From Propionivibrio sp. (GTDB taxonomy: Bacteria > Pseudomonadota > Gammaproteobacteria > Burkholderiales > Rhodocyclaceae): a stretch of 7,311 nt of DNA. The position numbers were made by a program, and so were the translations under genes. The notes under the pieces were generated by a model, which searched no databases, was not told the DNA's origin, and was given only the letters and a program-made list of their open reading frames with translations. Positions 1 to 7,292 of the stretch are shown here, in pieces. The stretch spans positions 1 to 7,311 of the forward strand of contig QKII01000276.1 of assembly GCA_003249625.1 (NCBI GenBank), in the 5' to 3' direction. The first letter of the stretch is position 1; every line of letters starts with the position of its first letter.

Positions 1-7
1 CTATCGG

Positions 8-1012
8 ATGACTAAGTTACCCTTCCGTTTCACCTCGGCCATCGCCGCGACGCTTCTGGTCGCAGCGGCCTCAAGCGCCAACGCCGAATGCGGACGCGTC
101 ACCATCGCGAGCATGAACTGGCAATCCGCAGAGGTTCTTGCCGCTATCGACGGAATCGTGCTCACCAAAGGCTACGGTTGCGATGTCGAGATTGTCCCCG
201 GCGATACCATGCCCACCCTGACCTCCATGATGGAAAAAGGGCAACCCGATGTCGCGCCTGAAGCCTGGATCGACGCTGTCAGGGAACCGCTCGATGCTGC
301 CGTCAAGGAAGGGCGTCTGCATTATGCAGCGCACTCACTGAAGGATGGTGGTATCGAAGGCTGGTGGATTCCCAAGTACCTCGCCGACGCGCATCCGGAA
401 ATCAAGACCATCGACGACGCGCTCTCCCACCCGGAGCTGTTCCCCTTCGCCGATGACAAAAAAAAGGGGGCCGTGCACAACTGCCCGGCTGGCTGGAACT
501 GCCAGATCTCCACGGCCAACGCCTTCAAGGCATGGAAGGCTGAGGAAAGAGGCTTTGTCCTGGTCGACACCGGTTCCGCTGCCGGACTGGACGGATCGAT
601 CGCCAAGGCTTACGAGCGCAAGGAAAACTGGCTCGGCTACTACTGGTCGCCGACGGCCATTCTCGGCAAGTACGAGATGGTCAAGCTCGATGCCGGTGTT
701 CCGCACGACAAGGCAAAATGGAGCACCTGCAATTCGAAGGTCGACTGCGCCAATCCGGAAAAGAACGACTGGGCCAAAGCCGAGGTCGTCACTGTGATCA
801 CAGACCAGTTCAAAAAAGCCGGCGGGCCTGCGGTCGATTATGTGAATACCCGCAACTGGGACAATGCCACCGTCAATGAACTGCTATCCTGGATGCAGAG
901 CAACCAGGCCAACGGCGAGGACGGCGCCATCCATTTCCTGAAAAACTACCCCAACGTCTGGACCCCCTGGGTCACCCCCGAGATCGCCTCGCGGATCAAG
1001 GCCGGCCTCTGA
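8..1012 (+). CDS. proX: Glycine betaine/proline betaine ABC transporter, periplasmic substrate-binding protein (OpuAC/ProX type)
   Basis: This 334-residue protein should capture a quaternary-ammonium compatible solute in the periplasm and deliver it to the permease. Residues 1-26 form a Sec signal peptide: basic start, hydrophobic core, and an ANA cleavage site before Glu27. The mature part fits the OpuAC family. A CPAGWNC stretch at 159-165 matches the CNPGWGC disulfide region of E. coli ProX as I recall it, and YYWSP at 211-215 matches the ProX YYTWTP segment. Six cysteines remain after cleavage (28, 58, 159, 165, 241, 247), and 159/165 and 241/247 are plausible disulfide pairs. Trp at 38, 87, 120, 163 and 213 could supply the aromatic cage typical of betaine binders; this is inference. 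Only seven bases precede the ATG, so its promoter and ribosome site lie outside the window; the signal peptide supports this start. The permease and ATPase of the same system follow. The exact ligand (glycine betaine, proline betaine or choline) cannot be read from the sequence. Confidence 0.9.
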   Translation: MTKLPFRFTSAIAATLLVAAASSANAECGRVTIASMNWQSAEVLAAIDGIVLTKGYGCDVEIVPGDTMPTLTSMMEKGQPDVAPEAWIDAVREPLDAAVKEGRLHYAAHSLKDGGIEGWWIPKYLADAHPEIKTIDDALSHPELFPFADDKKKGAVHNCPAGWNCQISTANAFKAWKAEERGFVLVDTGSAAGLDGSIAKAYERKENWLGYYWSPTAILGKYEMVKLDAGVPHDKAKWSTCNSKVDCANPEKNDWAKAEVVTVITDQFKKAGGPAVDYVNTRNWDNATVNELLSWMQSNQANGEDGAIHFLKNYPNVWTPWVTPEIASRIKAGL

Positions 1013-1021
1013 TGAAGAACC

Positions 1022-1040
1022 CGGAGCGCAGTGCGTTCCG
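1022..1040 (+). other. Small stem-loop just after the binding-protein stop codon
   Basis: CGGAGCG (1022-1028) pairs with CGTTCCG (1034-1040), including one G-U pair, around a five-base loop. It begins nine bases after the TGA and is not followed by a good T run. It is more likely a 3'-end stabilising hairpin than a terminator. It may also be chance in GC-rich DNA. Confidence 0.3.
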
Positions 1041-1098
1041 TGCTCTTTCGTCAAACAGTTCATTAATCTAGATTCCGGCTCGCGGGTTGCGCTGTTTC

Positions 1099-1128
1099 CC
1101 GGCGCGATCCGCCGCGCCGGAAATTTTT
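1099..1128 (+). terminator. Terminator-like hairpin between binding protein and permease
   Basis: CCGGCGCG (1099-1106) and CGCGCCGG (1113-1120) form a perfect eight-pair GC stem around a six-base loop. AAA and then five Ts (1121-1128) follow directly. This is the layout of an intrinsic terminator. It lies inside the operon, 86 bases after the binding-protein stop and ending 13 bases before the permease ATG. The likely role is partial termination or protection of the upstream message, giving more binding protein than membrane components, as is common in ABC import operons. The T run is short, so read-through is expected. The stem is also close to the permease ribosome site and could affect its translation. 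Confidence 0.6.
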
Positions 1129-1141
1129 CCGTGGGGGCTTC

Positions 1142-2003
1142 ATGCCATTACCCAGCGACTTCCCGTCAATGAATTCCGACGCATTGCGCCAACTAAGGCG
1201 TTTCGTCGATATGGAATTCCGCTCTTTCACCCGTGAATACGGCGGCATGCTCGAAAAACTATTCGAGCCGCTTGGCGATTTCCTGCTTTTTTCCGAACGC
1301 TTGCTCACCCAGTCGCCCTGGCCGATGGTTCTGGCAGCCATTCTCTTTGCCGTCTGGGTTACGTCGCGATCACTAAAGATCGTCCTCGGCACCACCATCA
1401 CCCTGCTCCTGATCGGCTACTTCGGCATGTGGCAGGACACCATGCGCACGCTCGCGATGATTGTCGCCAGCACCCTGACGGCGCTTACGCTAGGCCTGCC
1501 GCTCGGCATCCTGATGAGCCGGTCCGACCGGCTGCAGCGCTGGCTCACCCCGGCACTCGACATCATGCAGACGATGCCGAGTTTCGTGTATCTCATTCCC
1601 GTGGTAATGATTCTCGGCATCGGCCGCGTTCCCGGCCTGCTCGCCGTTCCGCTTCACCAACCTGGGAATCCGCCTGGTCCCCAAGGACGTACTCGAAGCA
1701 GCGGAAGCATTCGGCACCAACGGTTTACAGAAGCTGTTCCAGGTACAACTCCCACTCGCCTTGCCGACGATCATGGGCGGCGTCAATCAGACCATCATGA
1801 TGGCCCTTTCAATGGTCGTCATCGCTTCGATGATCGGTGTGCCGGGTCTCGGACAACCGGTATTGAAAGCCATCTCGAACCAGTACTTCACACAAGGGGT
1901 CCTGAACGGCCTGGCGATCGTCGGCATCGCCATAGTTTTCGACCGCGCATCACAGGCTTACGGCAAACGCCTGCAGCGTCATCTGGAGGCGACACATGAA
2001 TAA
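1142..2003 (+). pseudogene. proW: Glycine betaine/proline betaine ABC transporter permease (ProW/OpuAB type), frame disrupted
   Basis: This is the inner-membrane channel subunit, read in two frames. The first frame (1142-1648, 169 residues) has a cytoplasmic N-terminal segment, hydrophobic stretches near residues 60-77, 79-97 and 102-125, and a conserved MQTMPSFVYLIPVV region (142-155). It stops matching the family after VPGLLAV. The match resumes in another frame at 1650 with RFTNLGIRLVPKDV and runs 117 residues to TAA at 2001-2003. That part includes the EAA coupling loop (1695-1754) and NQTIMMALSMVVIASMIG. E. coli ProW, as I recall it, has about nine residues (IIFALPPII) at the junction where only one base remains here, implying a net loss near 26 bases. 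The two parts plus the gap total about 295 residues, a normal length. A GGGGG at 1133-1137 supports the ATG at 1142. If real, the change removes the EAA loop from the main product and should inactivate the importer. Sequence error is the alternative. Confidence 0.82.
1985..1989 (+). promoter_or_regulatory. Ribosome-binding site of the ATPase gene
   Basis: GGAGG lies six bases before the ATG at 1996, inside the end of the permease gene. It fixes the ATPase start and would allow initiation even if permease translation fails. Confidence 0.75.
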
Positions 2004-3072
2004 CGCTGCAAACACGGCATCGACCGAGACACCTCAGGTCGGAATCTCGCTGCGCAACCTCTACAAGATCTTCGGCCCGACGCCGGAGAAATTCATCGAC
2101 GCCGTACGCGACGGCATGACGAAGCAGGAACTTCTGGACAAACACAACCACGTTCTCGGCCTGCGCGACGTCAACATAGACATGCGGCCCGGCGGCATCC
2201 AGGTCGTCATGGGCTTGTCCGGTTCGGGGAAAAGCACACTGATCCGGCACATCAACCGCCTGATCGAACCCACCGCCGGTGAAATATCGATCGGCGACGT
2301 CAACGTTCTCGAGCTGAGTCCGAGAGCGTTGCGCAAATTCCGCGGCGAAATGACGGCGATGGTGTTCCAGAAATTCGCCCTGTTTCCGCACTACACGATC
2401 CTGGAGAACACCGAGTACGGACTACGCGTCAAGGGCGTATCGCGCAAGAAACGGCACGAGGAAGCCATGCGCTGGATCGAACGCGTCGGCCTGACTGGTT
2501 ATGAGAAAAAATACCCGAACCAGCTCTCGGGCGGCATGCAACAGCGCGTAGGACTCGCCCGCGCGCTGGCCAACGACACGCCGATCCTGCTGATGGACGA
2601 AGCCTTCTCCGCGCTCGACCCGTTGATCCGGACGGACATGCAGACGATCCTGCTCGACCTCCAGCAAGATCTGGGGAAAACGATCGTGTTCATCACTCAC
2701 GACCTCGACGAGGCGCTTCGTCTGGGCGACAGAATCGCCATTCTTCGCGATGGCGAAGTGATCCAGCAAGGCACCGGGCAGGAAATCATCCTCTCTCCCG
2801 CCGACGCCTATATCGCCAACTTCGTCAAGAACGTCAATCGTGGACGAGTGATTCGCTGCCGCGCTCTTGCGCAGCCGGGCGAGGCTGTAGACGGCCCCAA
2901 TCTCGACGCCAACACGGTACTTGAGGATGCAGCAAGAATCCTGAATACGGAAGGCAAAGAGCAGGCCAATGTGGTCACGAAGCGCGGTCGCCTGATCGGA
3001 ACAGTGGCACTCAGCGCCATCATCGGCGCGATGATCCCGCCGCAGGATCCGCCGCAGAACACAGGAAGCTGA
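1996..3072 (+). CDS. proV: Glycine betaine/proline betaine ABC transporter ATP-binding protein (ProV/OpuAA type), single CBS-like tail
   Basis: This 358-residue cytoplasmic ATPase powers the importer. All nucleotide-binding elements are intact: Walker A GLSGSGKST (73-81), Q-loop Gln125, signature LSGGMQQR (177-184), Walker B ILLMDE (197-202), D-loop SALD (205-208) and switch His235. The N-terminal extension before Walker A (FGPTPEKFIDAVRDGMTKQELL, within 26-47) is typical of the ProV/OpuAA branch and separates it from general ABC ATPases. Residues 284-346 resemble one CBS unit (VVTKRGRLIGTVALSAI near 326-342). E. coli ProV (about 400 residues) and OpuAA carry two. The protein then ends in a short proline-rich tail, and a terminator follows 15 bases later, so no second unit lies downstream. 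The ATG overlaps the permease TAA by eight bases (ATGAATAA), which suggests translational coupling. Paired CBS domains sense ionic strength or cyclic di-AMP in some OpuA systems, so regulation here may differ. ProV family placement is secure. Confidence 0.93.
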   Translation: MNNAANTASTETPQVGISLRNLYKIFGPTPEKFIDAVRDGMTKQELLDKHNHVLGLRDVNIDMRPGGIQVVMGLSGSGKSTLIRHINRLIEPTAGEISIGDVNVLELSPRALRKFRGEMTAMVFQKFALFPHYTILENTEYGLRVKGVSRKKRHEEAMRWIERVGLTGYEKKYPNQLSGGMQQRVGLARALANDTPILLMDEAFSALDPLIRTDMQTILLDLQQDLGKTIVFITHDLDEALRLGDRIAILRDGEVIQQGTGQEIILSPADAYIANFVKNVNRGRVIRCRALAQPGEAVDGPNLDANTVLEDAARILNTEGKEQANVVTKRGRLIGTVALSAIIGAMIPPQDPPQNTGS

Positions 3073-3087
3073 AACGGCCGACGGAAG

Positions 3088-3116
3088 AAAAAAGGGCGCT
3101 ACGGCGCCCTTTTTTT
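3088..3116. terminator. Bidirectional intrinsic terminator shared by the ABC operon and alaS
   Basis: AAAGGGCGC (3091-3099) pairs perfectly with GCGCCCTTT (3104-3112) around TACG, and A-T pairs extend the stem. In RNA the loop is C(UACG)G, a member of the very stable UNCG tetraloop class. Seven Ts (3110-3116) follow on the plus strand, and six As (3088-3093) give a U run on the minus strand. It sits between two converging genes and should end both transcripts. Confidence 0.9.
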
Positions 3117-3141
3117 CGCATCATGACATGACTGGCTGGCG

Positions 3142-5760
3142 TTACGACAGTTTCTGCCCCACCCAGCCGCTGACCGATTCCAATGCCTCCGGCAATTTTT
3201 CCGGTTGCGTACCGCCCGCCTGAGCCATATCCGGGCGGCCACCACCCTTGCCACCGACCTGCTGAGCGACGAAGTTGACCAATTCACCGGCCTTGACTTT
3301 GCTTGTCAGGTCCGAGGTCACCCCGGCAATCAGCGTCACCTTGCCACCGCTGGTCGAGGCGAGTACCACGGCAGCACTCTTGAGCTTGTCGCGCAGCTTG
3401 TCCATGGTCGAGCGCAACGCGTTTACATCCGCATCATCCAGCGCCGCCGCCAGCACCTTCACCCCGTTGATATCCGCTGCACGACCGACGAGCGAATCGC
3501 CCTGGGCTGCGACCTGCTTGCTCTTGAGCAACGCCAGTTCGCGCTCCAGTTGACGTACCTGGTCGAGAATCGAATAGACACGCGCCTGCACATCACCGGG
3601 CTGCACCTTCAGCGTCCCGGCCACGCCGCCGAGCGCAGTCTCCATGCCTTGCATGTAGGACAACGCCACATCACCCGTGATTGCCTCGATACGGCGAATG
3701 CCGGCAGCCACACCACCTTCGGCAACGACGGTAAAAACACCGATATCGCCAGTCCGACGAACGTGCGTCCCGCCGCAGAGTTCGCGCGAGCCACCGATAT
3801 CGATCACGCGAACCTCGTCTCCGTATTTTTCGCCGAACAACATCATCGCACCGAGCTTTTGCGCCTTTTCGATCGGCATCACGCGATGCTGGCAGTCAGA
3901 GTTTTCCAGAATCTCGGCATTGACCAGATTCTCGACACGACGAATCTCATCGTCGCTCAAAGGCTGGTTATGTACGAAGTCAAAACGTGTCTTGTCCGGA
4001 TCAACCTGCGAGCCTTTTTGCTGAACGTGCTCGCCAAGCACTTCACGCAGCGCCTTGTGCAGCAGGTGCGTCGCCGAGTGATTACGCATCGTACGTTTGC
4101 GCGCCACCACATCCACCTTGGCTGCCAACTCGTCACCGACCTTCAGGCTACCTGTTTTCAACACGCCCTGATGCCCGAACACGGCAGCCTGAATCTTTTG
4201 CGTATCTTCGACAGCGAAGATTCCCTGCGCCGATTGCAGCACACCGCGGTCGCCAACCTGGCCACCTGATTCCGCATAGAAAGGTGTCTCATCGAGAACA
4301 ACGGTCCCGGTTTCGCCTTCGGCCAGTTCGCTGACCGGAGATCCTTCCTTGTAAAGGGCCAGCACCTTGCCCTTGGTCTCCAGCGTCTCGTAACCGTGGA
4401 ACGCCGTCTCCGGACCGCTGTATTCAAGCGCCGCGGACATCTTGAACTTGCCAGCCGCACGCGCCTGTTCCTTTTGCCGGCTCATCGCCGCCTCGAAGCC
4501 CGCCGAGTCGACCGTTACGCCGCGCTCTCGGCAGATGTCAGCGGTCAGATCAAGCGGGAAACCGAACGTATCGTGCAGCTTGAATGCGGTTTCACCGTTG
4601 AACACGCCTTTGCCGTCCATCGCCGCCAGTTCGCCTTCGAGGATCGCCATGCCGTGCTCGATGGTCGAGAAAAACCGGTCCTCCTCCTGCTTCAGCACAT
4701 CGGTGACACGCTGTTCGCCGCTGGCCAGTTCAGGATAGGCACTTCCCATTTCTGCAACCAGGTCGGCCACCATCCGGTGGAAGAAGGCAGCGCGGGCGCC
4801 AAGCTTGTAGCCGTGACGGATAGCTCGGCGGATGATTCGGCGCAATACGTAGCCGCGCCCCTCGTTGCCGGGGATGACCCCGTCTGCAAGCAGGAAGGAG
4901 CAGGCACGGATGTGATCGGCCAGCACTCGCAGCGAGGGGCTGTCCATGTCGGCATCGCTCGTTTCGCGGGCGGCGGCCTTGATCAGGTTCTGGAACAGGT
5001 CAATCTCGTAGTTGCTGTGCACGTGCTGCAGTACCGCGGCGATCCGTTCGAGTCCCATGCCGGTATCGACCGACGGCTTGGGCAATGGATGCATGACGCC
5101 CGCCTCGTCACGGTTGAACTGCATGAAGACGTTGTTCCAGATCTCGATGTAGCGATCGCCATCTTCATCGGGCGAGCCGGGAGGTCCACCGGGGATGTGC
5201 TCGCCGTGGTCGTAGAAAATTTCCGAGCACGGACCGCACGGCCCCGTGTCACCCATCATCCAGAAGTTGTCGGAGGCGTAACGCGCGCCCTTGTTGTCGC
5301 CGATACGAATGCAGCGCTCGGCCGGCACTCCGATTTCCTTGGTCCAGATATCGTAGGCTTCGTCGTCCTCGGCATAGACTGTGGTCCACAGCCTGTCTTT
5401 GGGGAGTCTGAAGACTTCGGTCAGCAGTTCCCAGGCGTAATGAATGGCGTCACGCTTGAAGTAGTCGCCGAACGAGAAATTTCCGAGCATCTCGAAGAAG
5501 GTGTGGTGACGCGCCGTGTAACCGACGTTCTCCAGGTCGTTGTGCTTGCCGCCTGCGCGCACGCACTTCTGGGAAGTAGTTGCGCGGTTGTAAGGCCGCT
5601 TGTCGAAGCCAAGGAAGACGTCCTTGAACTGGTTCATCCCGGCGTTGGTGAACAGCAGGGTCGGATCGTCATGCGGCACGAGCGAACTCGAGGCCACGAT
5701 CTGGTGGCCCTTCGACTCGAAGAATTTGAGGAATGTCTCGCGAATTTCGGCGCTTTTCAT
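3142..5760 (-). CDS. alaS: Alanine--tRNA ligase (AlaRS)
   Basis: This 872-residue cytoplasmic enzyme attaches alanine to tRNA-Ala and hydrolyses mischarged Ser- and Gly-tRNA-Ala. The length matches bacterial AlaRS (E. coli about 876). The class II catalytic domain fills roughly residues 1-240, with [20 protein letters not shown] (83-102), motif 2 region [13 protein letters not shown] (172-184) and motif 3 GMGLERI (234-240). The tRNA-recognition helical region follows to about 450. The editing domain has all four zinc-site residues: His561 and His565 in HSATHLLH, and Cys662 and His666 in CGGTH. The C-Ala domain ends the protein with a glycine-rich [15 protein letters not shown] (837-851). The [10 protein letters not shown] start is the usual one for the family. 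The ribosome site is weak (a GGGA about 12 bases upstream). It converges on the ABC operon and shares its terminator; no functional link to the neighbours is implied. No unusual residues were found. Confidence 0.98.
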   Translation of the reverse strand: MKSAEIRETFLKFFESKGHQIVASSSLVPHDDPTLLFTNAGMNQFKDVFLGFDKRPYNRATTSQKCVRAGGKHNDLENVGYTARHHTFFEMLGNFSFGDYFKRDAIHYAWELLTEVFRLPKDRLWTTVYAEDDEAYDIWTKEIGVPAERCIRIGDNKGARYASDNFWMMGDTGPCGPCSEIFYDHGEHIPGGPPGSPDEDGDRYIEIWNNVFMQFNRDEAGVMHPLPKPSVDTGMGLERIAAVLQHVHSNYEIDLFQNLIKAAARETSDADMDSPSLRVLADHIRACSFLLADGVIPGNEGRGYVLRRIIRRAIRHGYKLGARAAFFHRMVADLVAEMGSAYPELASGEQRVTDVLKQEEDRFFSTIEHGMAILEGELAAMDGKGVFNGETAFKLHDTFGFPLDLTADICRERGVTVDSAGFEAAMSRQKEQARAAGKFKMSAALEYSGPETAFHGYETLETKGKVLALYKEGSPVSELAEGETGTVVLDETPFYAESGGQVGDRGVLQSAQGIFAVEDTQKIQAAVFGHQGVLKTGSLKVGDELAAKVDVVARKRTMRNHSATHLLHKALREVLGEHVQQKGSQVDPDKTRFDFVHNQPLSDDEIRRVENLVNAEILENSDCQHRVMPIEKAQKLGAMMLFGEKYGDEVRVIDIGGSRELCGGTHVRRTGDIGVFTVVAEGGVAAGIRRIEAITGDVALSYMQGMETALGGVAGTLKVQPGDVQARVYSILDQVRQLERELALLKSKQVAAQGDSLVGRAADINGVKVLAAALDDADVNALRSTMDKLRDKLKSAAVVLASTSGGKVTLIAGVTSDLTSKVKAGELVNFVAQQVGGKGGGRPDMAQAGGTQPEKLPEALESVSGWVGQKLS

Positions 5761-5801
5761 TGGTGTCGATCCCGGTCAGGGGCGGTTTTCAAGAGCCGGA
5801 G

Positions 5802-5810
5802 ATTCTAGCA
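5802..5810 (-). promoter_or_regulatory. Probable alaS promoter, extended -10 element
   Basis: Read on the minus strand this is TGCTAGAAT, an extended -10 (TGn plus a hexamer one base from TATAAT), ending 41 bases before the alaS ATG. No clear -35 box occurs at normal spacing, which extended -10 promoters can tolerate. It lies between the upstream gene's terminator and alaS, as expected for a separate transcript. Confidence 0.5.
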
Positions 5811-5873
5811 CCGAACATTGCCGCATCCGACCCTCGCCTGCAGTGCAAATACCGCTAAGCTGCGGAATGCGCA

Positions 5874-5903
5874 ACAAAAAACCCGCCTTGGCGGGTTTTT
5901 TGT
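5874..5903. terminator. Intrinsic terminator of the UgpB-like gene
   Basis: The 30 bases are a perfect inverted repeat with 14-base arms around TT: an A-rich end, CCCGCC, then GGCGGG and a T-rich end. On the minus strand the GC stem is followed by six Us, and it begins 25 bases after the stop codon at 5929. The plus strand also ends in six Ts, so it is symmetrical, but no plus-strand gene needs it. It insulates alaS from its upstream neighbour. Confidence 0.88.
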
Positions 5904-5928
5904 CACTTCGATCAGAAACATGCTTTGA

Positions 5929-7227
5929 TCAACGCAATGCCTTCATATTGGCAACAGCCGCCTTCAGAACCACGTTGCCGCGCTGCACGGCGTTATCCAA
6001 CGCCTCCTTGGCCGGTTTGCGGTTCGCCCACACCGATTCCAGTTCCTCTTCGACGATCCGGCGTACCGACTCAACCTGCGAAACGCGAACGATTGGTGCA
6101 GCCGCCTTGCCCTTTAGCTGATCAAATGCCACCTGCAACCCATCCAGATCCGGTTTCTTCAAATGGCTCCCGGCCGCCGTGCGCGCCACATCGGTCATCG
6201 GCAGGAAACCGTCAGACAAGGTCAAGTCGATCTGCACCTCCGGTCCGAGCACATAACTGATGAACTTCGCCACCCCCTTCGTCTCAGCCGGCTTGAGGTT
6301 GCCCGCAACCCACAGAGAGGCCCCGTCGGCCAGCGTGTTCTGCGGCGCACCACGCACATCGTCGTGATACGGCAAGGATGACACGCCAACCTCAAACGGG
6401 GTTTTTCCCGAAAGCGAGGCATACAGCGACGAGGAACTGGTCAGCATGCCGCACTCACCCTTTGCGAAGCGGCGGTCTGCCTCGTCACGACGACCGAAAT
6501 AGCTGAAGTAATTGCTCTTGTACCAGGTGGCCATCATCGCCACATGCTTGATTTGCAACAGGCCGTTGAACGCCAGGCCACCCTTTGCGTCATTGACGTC
6601 GGCACCGTTCCAGGCGCTGATGTTGTCGATCAGGATCCACGCCGGCCACGACGTCGTATAAGCGCATTCGCTGCCGGCCGCCACCAATTTTCCAGCAGCA
6701 TCCTGCGTATCGGCCCAGGTTTTGGGCGGCACTTCGGGGTCAAGGCCCGCCTTCCTGAAAGCATCCTTGTTGATATACAGCACCGGCGTGGAAAAGGCGA
6801 CCGGCAGGGCATACAACTGCCCCTTGCGATCGACCAAGTTATCCCGCAGCTCATGAGCCAGCCTGGAAGAGTCGAACGGCACCTTGGCCTCACGCATGAC
6901 CTGATGCAAAGGCTTGAAACTGGCTTTGTGCGCCATGAACCGTGCGTACTCGTCGCGCGTCACCAGATTGATCTCGCGCGGCGCGTCTCCCTCGGCCCGC
7001 CGAACCAGTGCTATCTGAACATCCTTGTTCTGGGCGTTGAACTTCTCAAGCAGCGGCTCAAGACGCTCGGCCTGTATTTCATCGAGGCGGTGAGACAACG
7101 TAATCGTCACCGGTTCGACGGGCTTCGCAGGTTTTGCCAGCTTTGCGGGCTTTGCCTGAGCGGCCCCCAGCGGCAGCGACAGGGCAGCTCCACACGCCAG
7201 CACGAGTAATCTGGACAAAATAGACAT
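5929..7227 (-). CDS. Extracellular solute-binding protein, UgpB-like (family 1)
   Basis: This 432-residue periplasmic protein has a Sec signal peptide (residues 1-25, cleavage after AQA) and a Lys/Ala/Pro-rich linker (26-39). The rest resembles E. coli UgpB, the glycerol-3-phosphate receptor (438 residues). Matching stretches are STPVLYINKDAFRKAGLDPE (146-165), ISAWNG (203-208), FSYFGRRDE (241-249), DGASLWV (301-307) and EEELESVW (393-400). The N-terminal lobe diverges: about 12 residues are missing near position 78, and the usual FWHS-type motif reads LSHR. From memory of E. coli UgpB ligand residues, Ser144, Ser270, Gly307 and Arg397 have counterparts, whereas Tyr65 and Glu89 do not and Tyr346 is Phe341. 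The ligand may therefore not be glycerol-3-phosphate. No ugpA, ugpE or ugpC follows; a terminator and alaS do. An upstream in-frame ATG at 7302 is rejected because it lies before the TATAAT box and would put 25 non-signal residues ahead of the signal peptide. Confidence 0.85.
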   Translation of the reverse strand: MSILSRLLVLACGAALSLPLGAAQAKPAKLAKPAKPVEPVTITLSHRLDEIQAERLEPLLEKFNAQNKDVQIALVRRAEGDAPREINLVTRDEYARFMAHKASFKPLHQVMREAKVPFDSSRLAHELRDNLVDRKGQLYALPVAFSTPVLYINKDAFRKAGLDPEVPPKTWADTQDAAGKLVAAGSECAYTTSWPAWILIDNISAWNGADVNDAKGGLAFNGLLQIKHVAMMATWYKSNYFSYFGRRDEADRRFAKGECGMLTSSSSLYASLSGKTPFEVGVSSLPYHDDVRGAPQNTLADGASLWVAGNLKPAETKGVAKFISYVLGPEVQIDLTLSDGFLPMTDVARTAAGSHLKKPDLDGLQVAFDQLKGKAAAPIVRVSQVESVRRIVEEELESVWANRKPAKEALDNAVQRGNVVLKAAVANMKALR

Positions 7228-7231
7228 GCTT

Positions 7232-7237
7232 TCCCCC
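7232..7237 (-). promoter_or_regulatory. Ribosome-binding site deciding the start of the UgpB-like gene
   Basis: On the minus strand GGGGGA lies a few bases before the ATG at 7227. It supports this start over the upstream in-frame ATG at 7302. Confidence 0.6.
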
Positions 7238-7260
7238 AAGGGACAAAAAACAGGAAGCGG

Positions 7261-7292
7261 ATTATAGGCGCGGAATCGGCTGCGGAGATCAA
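7261..7292 (-). promoter_or_regulatory. Probable promoter of the UgpB-like gene
   Basis: The minus strand reads a perfect TATAAT at 7261-7266, 33 bases before the ATG at 7227. The best -35 candidate is TTGATC at 7287-7292, but the 20-base spacer is longer than the preferred 17. The promoter may need an activator, or the -35 assignment may be wrong. The -10 box itself is convincing in such GC-rich surroundings. Confidence 0.5.

Noticed and set aside
1065..1074. Perfect ten-base palindrome AATCTAGATT in the gap between binding protein and permease, considered as an operator or promoter
   Set aside because: No second copy or related half-site was seen, and no matching -35 box lies at proper spacing from the nearby AT-rich hexamers. 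A single short palindrome is weak evidence.
1600..1660. Programmed ribosomal frameshift joining the two halves of the permease
   Set aside because: No convincing slippery sequence is seen at the junction, and the missing conserved residues point to a deletion. A frameshift would not restore them.
1761..2003. Independent small gene starting at TTG 1761
   Set aside because: Its translation is the C-terminal part of the permease (NQTIMMALSMVVIASMIG region), not a separate protein; it also starts after the EAA loop and has no clear ribosome site.
4396..5808. Long open frame on the plus strand opposite alaS (470 codons), and another at 3205-4269
   Set aside because: Both lie fully antisense to an intact, highly conserved alaS. 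GC-rich codon bias produces such frames. Their translations show no recognisable domains and there is no ribosome site of note.
5908..5935. Imperfect inverted GATCA/TGATC repeat overlapping the end of the UgpB-like gene
   Set aside because: The pairing is short and interrupted, and a much stronger terminator lies just beyond it.
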